A stretch of 8,125 nt of DNA, taken from contig JASLBO010000210.1 of the NCBI GenBank assembly GCA_030146605.1, positions 1 to 8,125 on the forward strand. Reading direction: 5' to 3'. The position numbers and the translations under genes are program-made. The notes under the pieces were generated by a model that saw only the letters and a list, made by a program, of their open reading frames with translations, was not told where the DNA came from and ran no database searches. Positions 1 through 6,779 of this stretch are shown piece by piece; the stretch's first letter is position 1; each line of letters starts with the position of its first letter. Source of the DNA: Sphingomonas sp. (GTDB lineage Bacteria; Pseudomonadota; Alphaproteobacteria; Sphingomonadales; Sphingomonadaceae).

Positions 1-776
1 GTCGCGAACTGGCGCTTGTGCTGCCCCTCGCCCTCGGTGAAATCGAACGCCGCGAAGCGCCCCTCACCGAACAGATCCTGCATCGCCTCGAGCTGGAGCA
101 CCGCGCCCGGCGACCAATCGTTGAACTTCGGATCATGCCCGACATAGGCGTAGATCACGGTATCCCCGACGATCGGGCAACAGAGATAGGCGGCCGGCTC
201 CCCGGCAATGTAGAGCAACCACGCGCGCACCTGATCGGCGGCGACAAGCCCGCTCATCATGCGAAGAAACTCCACACCTTCGGGAAGCCCCGAGCCGAGC
301 AGCCGCTCCTGATAGGTCGTCGCTGAAATCGCACGCGCCACCGAATGGAAAGCCTGCAGCTCTTCCGCCGTCCGGAAGCGCCGAACATCGATCGCCCCGC
401 CCGAGGCCGCAGCGATCTTCTTCGCCTTGCGCCGCAGCCCCTGCCGGGCATTCGACGACAGGCTGGCGAACCAGCCGTCATAGCTTCCGGTGAAATCGAG
501 ATAATAGCGCGTGTAACGTTGCCGCACGAACGGCAGCATCGCCCCCGAACCCGCGACCAGCCGGGCCATCTGGGCCTCGGGCAATGACGTCACCAGATAG
601 CCGTCGGCATCTCCATCGATCGCCGGCAGCTCCGGCGCGAGCCCGCTTCGCGCCTCGGCGAGGGTCAGCGGCACGCGGACCAGCGAACGCCGCACCGTGA
701 ACAGCGTGCGCGCTCCGATCTCGAACTTGAGCCGCACCGGCTGCGGCGCGGCGGCAATCTCGCGCACCGCGTTCAC
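1..776 (-). CDS. CelD/FemAB-like GNAT acetyltransferase, 3' end beyond window
   Basis: Partial gene: 258 residues are visible before the left edge and there is no internal stop. It resembles the GNAT-fold family annotated as 'cellulose biosynthesis protein CelD' or BioF2-like acetyltransferase (Acetyltransf_6), cytoplasmic enzymes often encoded beside exopolysaccharide genes. Family-like features are RYYLDFTGSYDGWFASLSSN (90-109), followed by a basic run RQGLRRKAKK (111-120), then YVGHDPKFNDWSPGAVLQLE (211-230) and DFTEGEGQHKRQF near 245-257. The start is GTG at 776-774. It overlaps the upstream deacetylase stop in a GTGA junction and has GAGGAA eight bases upstream; the first in-frame ATG is not until residue 70. 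There is no signal peptide. Coupling to a polysaccharide deacetylase suggests acyl transfer onto a surface glycan, but this is inference: acceptor and acyl donor cannot be read from the sequence. Family call fairly sure, function not. Confidence 0.78.
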   Translation of the reverse strand, partial: MNAVREIAAAPQPVRLKFEIGARTLFTVRRSLVRVPLTLAEARSGLAPELPAIDGDADGYLVTSLPEAQMARLVAGSGAMLPFVRQRYTRYYLDFTGSYDGWFASLSSNARQGLRRKAKKIAAASGGAIDVRRFRTAEELQAFHSVARAISATTYQERLLGSGLPEGVEFLRMMSGLVAADQVRAWLLYIAGEPAAYLCCPIVGDTVIYAYVGHDPKFNDWSPGAVLQLEAMQDLFGEGRFAAFDFTEGEGQHKRQFA

Positions 777-1729
777 GTCGCGCGTTCCTCGACCCAATTG
801 GACCAAAGCTGCTCGGCCTGCCGCAATCGGGTCCGCAGCACACTGGGCGCGAGCGGCGCATCGTCCTGCCCCAGCGCCATCGCTGGCCTGTCCCCGAAAT
901 GCGCGGTCGCCAGCACTTCCCGGCGCTCGGCGAGCATCCGGCACAATGCCTCGAAGCGCCGGACATGCACCGCGTTGGCGCGCGTACCCGCCCGGTTGGC
1001 GAGCTCGAAGCCGTGGCTCACCACCGTCACTGCGGCATGGCCCGCGCGCACCGCATGCTCCAGCGCCGCCTTCATCTCGGCCGCGGACAGCGCGCAAACC
1101 TGAAAGTGGCGGAGATGCCCCTTTTGATCCTCGATCAAGGTCACCGGCACTTCGATCACCCCGCGATACGCGATCGGCGCGATTTGGCGTGGCGGGAGGC
1201 CGATCGCACTCGGCCAGGGATGTTCGGAGCCGTTGTGGCTCGAATCATAGACGAATTCGAGCTTGGCCAGCGCCGCCAGCGTATCGTCGCTCGCCGAATA
1301 GGAGCCCGATCGGAACGCGATCGGATCGGGCGCGCCGGCCGCGGTCAGCATATCCGCCGCTCCCGCGATCAGCTCGACTTGCTCGGCAAGGCTGTAATCG
1401 ATCAGTTCGAACGGGCCATAAGCCGCGCCGCGGTCGCCCGCCTGCGCGCCGGTCCAGTTCGGGTGGAGGTGCAATTGCACTTCCTGCCCCGCCTCGAGGA
1501 TCGCGCCCACCACACGCTTGATCGGCTCCAGCCCATAAACCAGCGCCGGCATCGGATCGACGAAGAAGCACGCCTTGAGCCCGTGCGCCGCCAGCTGCGC
1601 CAGCTGCCAGCCGACCCCTACCCCCGCCGGCTCGAGCGAGCGCTGGACGATCGTCGCGGCATCCAGTCCGGCGACGTGGTGACGCCACATCAGCTCGGTA
1701 TCGACAGTGAGGAAGACACGGGTCGGCAT
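773..1729 (-). CDS. Polysaccharide deacetylase family protein (CE4-like, WalW type)
   Basis: A 318-residue cytoplasmic protein with no signal peptide. It shows the NodB/CE4 hallmarks in order: an N-terminal strand with catalytic Asp in LTVDTE (Asp10), a metal-binding histidine motif QLHLHPNW (His87, His89; the H-x-H-P form rather than the commoner H-x-x-x-H), the Arg/Gly motif FRSGSY (Arg140) and a late catalytic His in VSHGFE (His239). Such enzymes remove N-acetyl (or other acyl) groups from sugars in polysaccharides or their lipid-linked precursors. The HLHP form resembles the WalW-like subgroup linked to LPS/exopolysaccharide loci, from memory and unchecked. The ATG at 1729 was chosen because the deacetylase fold begins immediately and a GGGGAG-type ribosome site lies just upstream. 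An in-frame extension to 1882 would be translated intergenic DNA overlapping the neighbour. The stop overlaps the next gene's GTG. I found no convincing promoter of its own. Confidence 0.87.
   Translation of the reverse strand: MPTRVFLTVDTELMWRHHVAGLDAATIVQRSLEPAGVGVGWQLAQLAAHGLKACFFVDPMPALVYGLEPIKRVVGAILEAGQEVQLHLHPNWTGAQAGDRGAAYGPFELIDYSLAEQVELIAGAADMLTAAGAPDPIAFRSGSYSASDDTLAALAKLEFVYDSSHNGSEHPWPSAIGLPPRQIAPIAYRGVIEVPVTLIEDQKGHLRHFQVCALSAAEMKAALEHAVRAGHAAVTVVSHGFELANRAGTRANAVHVRRFEALCRMLAERREVLATAHFGDRPAMALGQDDAPLAPSVLRTRLRQAEQLWSNWVEERAT
785..790 (-). promoter_or_regulatory. Shine-Dalgarno for the GNAT gene inside the deacetylase ORF
   Basis: GAGGAA on the minus strand lies 8 nt before the GTG start at 776. 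It sits inside the last codons of the upstream deacetylase and supports the GTG start and coupled re-initiation at the GTGA overlap. Confidence 0.75.
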
Positions 1730-1749
1730 GCTCTCCCCCCTAGCGCCCC

Positions 1750-1765
1750 GGAGTGAAGAAACTCC
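1750..1765. repeat. Short inverted repeat upstream of the deacetylase
   Basis: GGAGT-GAAGAA-ACTCC is a perfect 5-bp-arm dyad, about 20 bp upstream of the deacetylase start. On the minus-strand transcript it would form a small hairpin just before the ribosome site. It is short enough to be chance. Confidence 0.35.
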
Positions 1766-1815
1766 CAATCGGTTCGGGATGTCGAGGCTGTATCGCCATT
1801 CAACCGACGGCCTCC

Positions 1816-1846
1816 TCTCCCTTAAAGGGAGGTGGATTTCGAATCC
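1816..1846 (-). terminator. Tandem small hairpins after the TPR gene (weak terminator or REP-like relic)
   Basis: Ten bases past the TAA of the TPR gene, the minus strand has two adjacent dyads: GGATT-CGA-AATCC (1834-1846) and CTCCC-TTTAA-GGGAG (1817-1831, extendable by a T/G pair). Neither is followed by a T-run, so a classical intrinsic terminator is not shown. They may slow polymerase or stabilise the mRNA 3' end. The CTCCC/GGGAG palindrome resembles intergenic palindromic repeats I recall as frequent in sphingomonad genomes. Confidence 0.4.
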
Positions 1847-1856
1847 CGATACTTCC

Positions 1857-4658
1857 TTACGGCTTGATCCCGTAGCGCGCATAATCCTCGTCTATCCGCG
1901 TCGACATCATCCGGGCCGCGCCGAGGTCGTCGCCGCTGCCCTTGGCATCGCCCATATGCTTGCGGATCACGCCGCGAAGATAGAGGCTCGCGGTCTGCGC
2001 CGGCGACAGATTGAGTGCCGCATCCAGATCGGCGAGCGCGTCGTCCATCCTGCCCATCCGATAATAGATCATCGCCCGGCTGTCATAGATCGACGCCGGA
2101 TTCTCCGCGAGCTCGATCCCCTTGGTGCAATCCTTGAGCGCCGTGTCGAGCGCGATGTTGAGCGTGCCCTTCAGCCAGCACCGTTGGTTGAGCAAATTGG
2201 CGTTGCCGGGGTTGACCTTGATCGCCGTGTCGAGCGCCGCAATCGCCTCGTCCGGACGGCCCGCTTCCGCGAGCAACTCCCCCTGCTGGATCACGAAACC
2301 GACTTTCTCCGATCCACCCGCCTCGATCCGTTCGGCGAGCGCGGCGAGGGCTTCGTCGCGCTGACCGGCGCGGAACTTCAGGGTCGCGCGCTGCGCGATG
2401 CCGTCGCTCGAGCCGGGCTCGAGTGCGAGGCCGGCTTGGACGTCGGCAAGCGCACCCTTGTCGTCCCGCAGCATCGAACGCGTCCGCGCACGCCAGAAAT
2501 ACAGCGCGGCCGAAGGCTCGATCGTGATCGCCTTGTCGAGATCGGCAAGCGCACCCTTCCAGTCCCAGACGGCACTGAGGAAATTCGCCCGATTGGTATA
2601 GCCGTTCGCCTCCTCGGGGTCGTCGGCGATCGCTTTGGCAAAGGCTGTCATGATCGGGGCAAAGCCGCCGGTGCGCCGCGCATCTGCCACCACCTTCCAG
2701 CGCGCCGGATAGTCTGCGGGCGCCGCCACGGTGAGCAGCCGGCTTTGCGCCAGCGCCACCTGCGCGCGCGTCGCCGCGAGATCGGCAGGCGCGATTTCCG
2801 CGCCGTCCACCGTAGCGCGGTCCTCCAGCGTCGCCCAGCCGTCCTCGATCGCCGCTTTGCGATCGATCGTCGCGCCGGCGAGCCGCACCGGCAGCGCGCG
2901 ATCGCCCTCCAATTCGAACCCTGCCCCCTTTCCGGGCAGACGAACGCGAATCCGGTAGATCGTCGAAATCGGCATCGGCGTCATCGTGACCGGAATGTCC
3001 TTCCATGCCGGGCGCGCACGATCGGGCGCGAAGCTCATCTTGCTCAGCATCTTGTCGAGCGTCATCCGCATCCGCCCGTCGGTTTTCTTCCACGCGGTCG
3101 TGACGATGCCGCTGGCAGTGATCGTCGCGCTCGCATTTTCGGCATCGTAGGTCACCGCGCGCTCGCCGATCAGCGCCTCGCCCAACATGCCGTTGACCAT
3201 TCCCTGCGCCATCGACGAAAGCTGTTCCTTATCCGCCTGGACAGCGCCGGCATGGTACATTTCCGCCAAAGCACCGTAGGTGGTGAACCGCACCTTGAAC
3301 GGCGTCGGCAGATTGAGGCCGCCGGTCTGGTCGAGCTCGATATCGACTTCGCCGATCGGCCGCGCCGGCGCGCGCATGGCGATCGGCATCAGCTCCGCAC
3401 CCTGGGCGCGCACCGGCAGGACATTGCGGAAGGGCGGCGTATCGTCGAGATTTGCCAATCGGTCGCCGTTTCCGGTGCCGTCCAGCCACAGGCTCTTCCC
3501 GTCGATCACCGCGCGAACGAGGACGTGGTCGAACGCCCCGGCGCTGGGCAGCCGCTGCGCGACATGATCGCCCATGCCCATGCTCGCCATCACCGCCTCG
3601 GCCTCGACTCCCAGCTCGCGCAGGATCGCGAGCAGCAGCAGCGTCTTGGCCTTGCAATCGCCATAGCGCAGCGACCAGGTATCGGCCGGCCGTTGCGGCG
3701 TGTAGCCGCCGCCGTCCATGCCCTTGAACAGGTAGCGGATCTCGTCCTGCACCAGCCGCAGCGCCAGCGCGGCGCGCATGCGCGGATCGCTCGATTTGGC
3801 CGCGATCCTCGCGACTTCGGTGGCGAGCGGGCTCCCCGGCGCGATGAGCCCGTCGGTCTTGTAGAGCGGTGCCATCACCTTCGAGACGGCGGGCCAATCG
3901 GCAAAGCTCGTCGCCTCGAGGATGGAGAGCTTGCGGTAGCGTGCGGGCGCGTCGTCAGGCAGCTCGGCCGGCTTGACGAGCGGCAGCGCGAGCTCGATCT
4001 CGTTGAAGCCGCTGCGCTGGACGACCTTGGGTGTCAGCCCGTCGGCATAGCCGCGCCACTTGAGATCGGTCCCCACCGGCCAGGAAAGTCGCGCGCGCGC
4101 AAACCCGGCCCGGCCCGGCGCGGCGATCAGCGGGATCACCGTCTGGGCATTGCCGAGCAGCGCCTTGTCCTTGTTTGTCACCGAATAGCTCAGCCGCAGC
4201 ACGTCGCCGACGCGCAGCCCCTCGACGGTCATCGTTGCGGTGAGCGTGCCGGTGAGCTGCCATTGCTCGAGCTGCTCCTCGCGGCGCAGCACCTGGAAAC
4301 GCTGCCCGGCGGCGATCAGGTCGATGCGTTCGCCGCCGCGGAGGATCTCCGCGCGGTGGACGATCAGGTCACCGGTATCGGGCTGCCACGGCAGGGTTAC
4401 CGTCCCGAGGTCGCGTATCGTCTGAGTCGAGATCACCCGCGTCGCCTGATCGGTATAGTCCCAGACCTGTCCGTCGCCGACCCGCTGCTGCTGGTCCATG
4501 ATTACCAGCGCCGGATCGGCATCGGTGAGCTTCGCCGCGTCCGGCGCCGGCGCGACGACCACCCATGCAGGCGTCGCCTGATATAGCGGCTTGTCGCCCG
4601 CCTGCGCCACCGCGGGGGCGCACACCAGCACCGCCGCAACCGTCATTCGCCCCAACAT
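1857..4658 (-). CDS. Exported DUF3857-transglutaminase-like-TPR protein
   Basis: A 933-residue protein with a Sec signal peptide (hydrophobic residues about 5-18, probable cleavage after AQA at 20), so periplasmic or surface-exposed. Domains in order: a DUF3857-type beta-rich region (about 50-230); a transglutaminase/protease-like core (about 275-400) with an apparently intact Cys-His-Asp triad, Cys335 in RYGDCKAKT, His378 in FDHVLVRAV, Asp393 in WLDGTGNGD; a second beta region (about 430-600); and a C-terminal run of at least five TPR-like repeats (about 665-910, with ADLDKAITIEP, ALDTAIKVNP and ADLDAALNLSP helices). This architecture is common in Sphingomonadales, Bacteroidetes and others and its substrate is not established; peptide cleavage or cross-linking is only inferred from the triad. 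The ATG at 4658 has GGGGG 8 nt upstream; the ATG at residue 5 would also leave a signal peptide. A promoter candidate lies just upstream, so it is likely transcribed separately from uvrC. Confidence 0.9.
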   Translation of the reverse strand: MLGRMTVAAVLVCAPAVAQAGDKPLYQATPAWVVVAPAPDAAKLTDADPALVIMDQQQRVGDGQVWDYTDQATRVISTQTIRDLGTVTLPWQPDTGDLIVHRAEILRGGERIDLIAAGQRFQVLRREEQLEQWQLTGTLTATMTVEGLRVGDVLRLSYSVTNKDKALLGNAQTVIPLIAAPGRAGFARARLSWPVGTDLKWRGYADGLTPKVVQRSGFNEIELALPLVKPAELPDDAPARYRKLSILEATSFADWPAVSKVMAPLYKTDGLIAPGSPLATEVARIAAKSSDPRMRAALALRLVQDEIRYLFKGMDGGGYTPQRPADTWSLRYGDCKAKTLLLLAILRELGVEAEAVMASMGMGDHVAQRLPSAGAFDHVLVRAVIDGKSLWLDGTGNGDRLANLDDTPPFRNVLPVRAQGAELMPIAMRAPARPIGEVDIELDQTGGLNLPTPFKVRFTTYGALAEMYHAGAVQADKEQLSSMAQGMVNGMLGEALIGERAVTYDAENASATITASGIVTTAWKKTDGRMRMTLDKMLSKMSFAPDRARPAWKDIPVTMTPMPISTIYRIRVRLPGKGAGFELEGDRALPVRLAGATIDRKAAIEDGWATLEDRATVDGAEIAPADLAATRAQVALAQSRLLTVAAPADYPARWKVVADARRTGGFAPIMTAFAKAIADDPEEANGYTNRANFLSAVWDWKGALADLDKAITIEPSAALYFWRARTRSMLRDDKGALADVQAGLALEPGSSDGIAQRATLKFRAGQRDEALAALAERIEAGGSEKVGFVIQQGELLAEAGRPDEAIAALDTAIKVNPGNANLLNQRCWLKGTLNIALDTALKDCTKGIELAENPASIYDSRAMIYYRMGRMDDALADLDAALNLSPAQTASLYLRGVIRKHMGDAKGSGDDLGAARMMSTRIDEDYARYGIKP

Positions 4659-4685
4659 TGAAATAGCCCCCGTTCGATTGTCTCG

Positions 4686-4713
4686 AGCCTAGCGGCTTTC
4701 GCAAACGGCTCAA
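4686..4713 (-). promoter_or_regulatory. Candidate sigma-70-type promoter for the TPR gene
   Basis: Minus-strand TTGAGC (4713-4708), a 16-bp spacer and TAGGCT (4691-4686) lie about 28 bp before the ATG at 4658. The match to TTGACA/TATAAT is moderate. The 103-bp gap after uvrC is the only sizeable non-coding stretch serving this gene. Confidence 0.42.
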
Positions 4714-4761
4714 TAGGCGATCAGAAGCGATTTCCGTGCAGTTTCGGTGCATTGGCGCGCC

Positions 4762-6684
4762 TCAGCGCGAATGGAAGTAGTCGTGCACCTGTTGCGCCAC
4801 GGCGGCCGACACGCCCGGTGCCTTGCGCAAATCCTCGAGGCTCGCGCCGCGCACCGCCCGCGCCGTGCCGAAATGCATCAGCAGCGCCTTTTTGCGTGCG
4901 GGACCGATGCCGGGAACCTCGTCGAGCGGGCTGGCGCCGATCGCCTTGCTGCGCTTGTCGCGATGCGCGCCGATCGCGAAGCGGTGGACTTCGTCGCGCA
5001 GCCGCTGGAGATAGAACAGCACCGGCGAATTGACCGGCAGGGTCAGCTCGCGCCCGTCCATCAGGTGAAACACCTCGCGCCCGTCGCGGCCGTGATGCGG
5101 CCCCTTGGCGACCCCGACGAGGCACACGTCCTCGATGCCGAGATCCTCGAGCACGCCCTTCACTGCATTGAGCTGCCCGCGCCCGCCGTCGATCAGCACC
5201 AGATCGGGCCAATTGCCCTGCGTGCGATCGGGATCCTCGTCCTGCGCACGGGCGAAGCGCCGGCCGAACATCTCGCGCATCATCCCGTAATCGTCGCCGG
5301 CGATCGTCTCGGGGCGCTTCATGTTGAACTTGCGATACTGGCCCTTCTGGAACCCCTCGGGGCCCGCGACCACCATCGCGCCGAGCGCGCTGGTGCCCTG
5401 GATATGGCTGTTGTCATACACTTCGATGCGCTCGGGCGGCTCGGGCAATTCGAACAGGTCGGCGACTTCGGCGAGCAGTTTCGCCTGGGTGGTGCTCTCG
5501 GCCATCCGCCGGTCGAGCGCCTCGACCGCGTTGCGCTGCGCCTGTTCGAGCAGCCGGCGCCGCGGCCCGCGCTGCGGCACGCCGAGCGCGACCCTATGCC
5601 CCGCGCGCTCGGCGAGCGCCTCGGCGATCAATTTCGCCTCTTCCAGGTTGCGATCGACGAAGATCGTCTTGGGCGGCGGCACTTCCTCGTAGAATTGCAT
5701 CAGGAACTGGCTGAAAACTTCGTCCTCGGGCACTTCGTTGGTGTGCGCGGGGAAGAAGCTGCGATGCCCCCAATTCTGCCCGCCGCGGATGAAGAAGGCC
5801 TGGATCCCCATCACCCCCTGCTTGCAGGCGAGCGCGAAAATGTCGGCGTCGCCGACGCCCTCGGCGTTGATCGCCTGACTGCCCTGGATGAAGGTCAGCG
5901 CCTTGAGCCGGTCGCGCAGGATCGCGGCCAGCTCGAAATCGAGATTGGCCGCCGCCGCCTCCATCTGCTCGCCGAGTTTGGCCTGCACCTGCGTCTTCTT
6001 GCCCTGCAGGAAGTCGCGCGAATCGCTCACCAGTTCGGCATAGGCCGCTTCGTCGATCCGGCCGACGCACGGCGCCGAGCAGCGGCGGATCTGGTACAGC
6101 AGGCACGGCCGGTCGCGCGTCGCGAAGAAACCGTCGGTGCAACTGCGTAGCAAGAACAGCTTCTGCAGCGCGTTGAGAGTCTTTCGCACCTGCCCCGCCC
6201 CCGCGAACGGCCCGAAATAATCGCCCTTGTAGCGCCGCGCGCCGCGATGGAGCTGGACCCGCGCAAAGGCGTGGTCCTGCCGCAGCAGGATGAACGGGAA
6301 GCTTTTGTCGTCTCGCAGCAGCACGTTGTACGGCGGGCGGTAACGCTTGATCAACTGCGCCTCGAGCAGCAGCGCCTCGGCCTCGTTGTTGGTCGTGACG
6401 ATCGTCATCGACCGCGTCTGCGCCACCATCCGCTGGAGCCGCTTCGACAGCCGCGTCACCTGGGTGTAATTGTTCACCCGGTTTTTGAGCGCGCGCGCCT
6501 TGCCGATGTACAGCACGTCGCCGCGGGCATCCTGCATCCGGGACACGCCGGGACGCACCGGCAATGTCTTGAGCACGTTGCGGATCGCCGCGACGCCCGC
6601 GTCGAGATCGGGCGCGCCTTCGCCGCGCACGGCATAGGTCGCATTTTCCTCGTTGAATCGGCTGGGGGAATTCGGGTCGGACAT
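4762..6684 (-). CDS. uvrC: Excinuclease ABC subunit C
   Basis: UvrC, 640 residues, a usual family length. With UvrB it makes the 3' incision (GIY-YIG domain) and 5' incision (RNase H-like domain) in cytoplasmic nucleotide excision repair. Visible order: GIY-YIG domain (about 40-125, with LYIGKARALKNRV, EALLLE and YNVLLRDDKSFP); a Cys-rich segment RRCSAPCVG (about 200-208); UVR/UvrB-binding helices (about 235-268); the C-terminal nuclease with Asp424 in VYDNSH, Asp499 in LIDGGRGQ and His567 in RDEVHRF; and a tandem helix-hairpin-helix (about 586-637, EVPGIGPARKKALL). One oddity: the GIY motif reads PGVSRM, where the family has PGVYRM (Ser48; codon 6541-6543). The ATG at 6684 is preferred because the TTG at 6723 adds only 13 residues of low-complexity sequence, but neither start has a clear Shine-Dalgarno. 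No LexA-type box was seen upstream. Confidence 0.97.
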   Translation of the reverse strand: MSDPNSPSRFNEENATYAVRGEGAPDLDAGVAAIRNVLKTLPVRPGVSRMQDARGDVLYIGKARALKNRVNNYTQVTRLSKRLQRMVAQTRSMTIVTTNNEAEALLLEAQLIKRYRPPYNVLLRDDKSFPFILLRQDHAFARVQLHRGARRYKGDYFGPFAGAGQVRKTLNALQKLFLLRSCTDGFFATRDRPCLLYQIRRCSAPCVGRIDEAAYAELVSDSRDFLQGKKTQVQAKLGEQMEAAAANLDFELAAILRDRLKALTFIQGSQAINAEGVGDADIFALACKQGVMGIQAFFIRGGQNWGHRSFFPAHTNEVPEDEVFSQFLMQFYEEVPPPKTIFVDRNLEEAKLIAEALAERAGHRVALGVPQRGPRRRLLEQAQRNAVEALDRRMAESTTQAKLLAEVADLFELPEPPERIEVYDNSHIQGTSALGAMVVAGPEGFQKGQYRKFNMKRPETIAGDDYGMMREMFGRRFARAQDEDPDRTQGNWPDLVLIDGGRGQLNAVKGVLEDLGIEDVCLVGVAKGPHHGRDGREVFHLMDGRELTLPVNSPVLFYLQRLRDEVHRFAIGAHRDKRSKAIGASPLDEVPGIGPARKKALLMHFGTARAVRGASLEDLRKAPGVSAAVAQQVHDYFHSR

Positions 6685-6694
6685 CGTTCGAAGC

Positions 6695-6723
6695 GATGTA
6701 GGGGCGGTCGCGATTCCGGGCAA
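6695..6723 (-). promoter_or_regulatory. Candidate promoter for uvrC, implying a near-leaderless mRNA
   Basis: Minus-strand TTGCCC (6723-6718), a 17-bp spacer and TACATC (6700-6695). Only 10 bp separate the -10 box from the ATG at 6684, so the predicted transcript would start within a few bases of the start codon. This fits the absence of a Shine-Dalgarno. A GATTC (CcrM-type GANTC) site lies in the spacer at 6712-6716. Confidence 0.45.
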
Positions 6724-6724
6724 C

Positions 6725-6752
6725 TTGAACAGTCACGTTGACGTGTCATAGT
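6725..6752 (+). promoter_or_regulatory. Candidate promoter for the exported methyltransferase-like gene
   Basis: TTGAAC (6725-6730), a 16-bp spacer and CATAGT (6747-6752) give a fair sigma-70-type match and a predicted start of transcription near 6758-6760. Its -35 box is one base away from the -35 of the divergent uvrC promoter, so both promoters share one control region. A small dyad CACGT-TG-ACGTG (6734-6745) lies in the spacer. Confidence 0.45.
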
Positions 6753-6768
6753 GTGCTCAAACACTATG
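6747..6768. promoter_or_regulatory. Perfect 8-bp-arm dyad over the -10 box (operator candidate)
   Basis: CATAGTGT-GCTCAA-ACACTATG is a perfect inverted repeat with 8-bp arms and a 6-bp centre. The left arm covers the predicted -10 box and the right arm ends on the first base of the ribosome site (GGGAG, 6768-6772). Because predicted transcription begins inside the dyad, a DNA-binding operator is more likely than an mRNA hairpin, unless a farther-upstream promoter is used. No regulator gene is adjacent to suggest the ligand. Confidence 0.5.
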
Positions 6769-6779
6769 GGAGAGTCGTC

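Noticed and set aside
899..1756. A 285-codon plus-strand open frame opposite the deacetylase
   Set aside because: It is a shadow of the deacetylase, with no ribosome site and an Arg/His-rich composition.
1730..1882. In-frame N-terminal extension of the deacetylase to 1882
   Set aside because: It would overlap the TPR gene, translate intergenic hairpins, and precede a fold that already starts at the ATG at 1729 with its own ribosome site.
1707..4586. A 959-codon open frame on the plus strand opposite the TPR gene
   Set aside because: It mirrors the codon pattern of the real minus-strand gene in GC-rich DNA. Its translation is Arg/His-rich with no recognisable domain, while the minus frame has a signal peptide, catalytic triad and TPRs.
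4750..4772. CGCGC-TGAG-GCGCG stem across the uvrC stop as a terminator
   Set aside because: The stem is short, overlaps the coding end and has no T-run. It is most likely composition-driven.
4747..6150. A 467-codon plus-strand open frame opposite uvrC
   Set aside because: UvrC on the minus strand is unmistakable throughout; the plus frame is low-complexity and domain-free.
6685..6779. SOS (LexA) box controlling uvrC
   Set aside because: I looked for the alphaproteobacterial GTTC-N7-GTTC pattern and the GAAC-N7-GTTC form. A lone GTTC/GAAC is present but no partner at the right distance.
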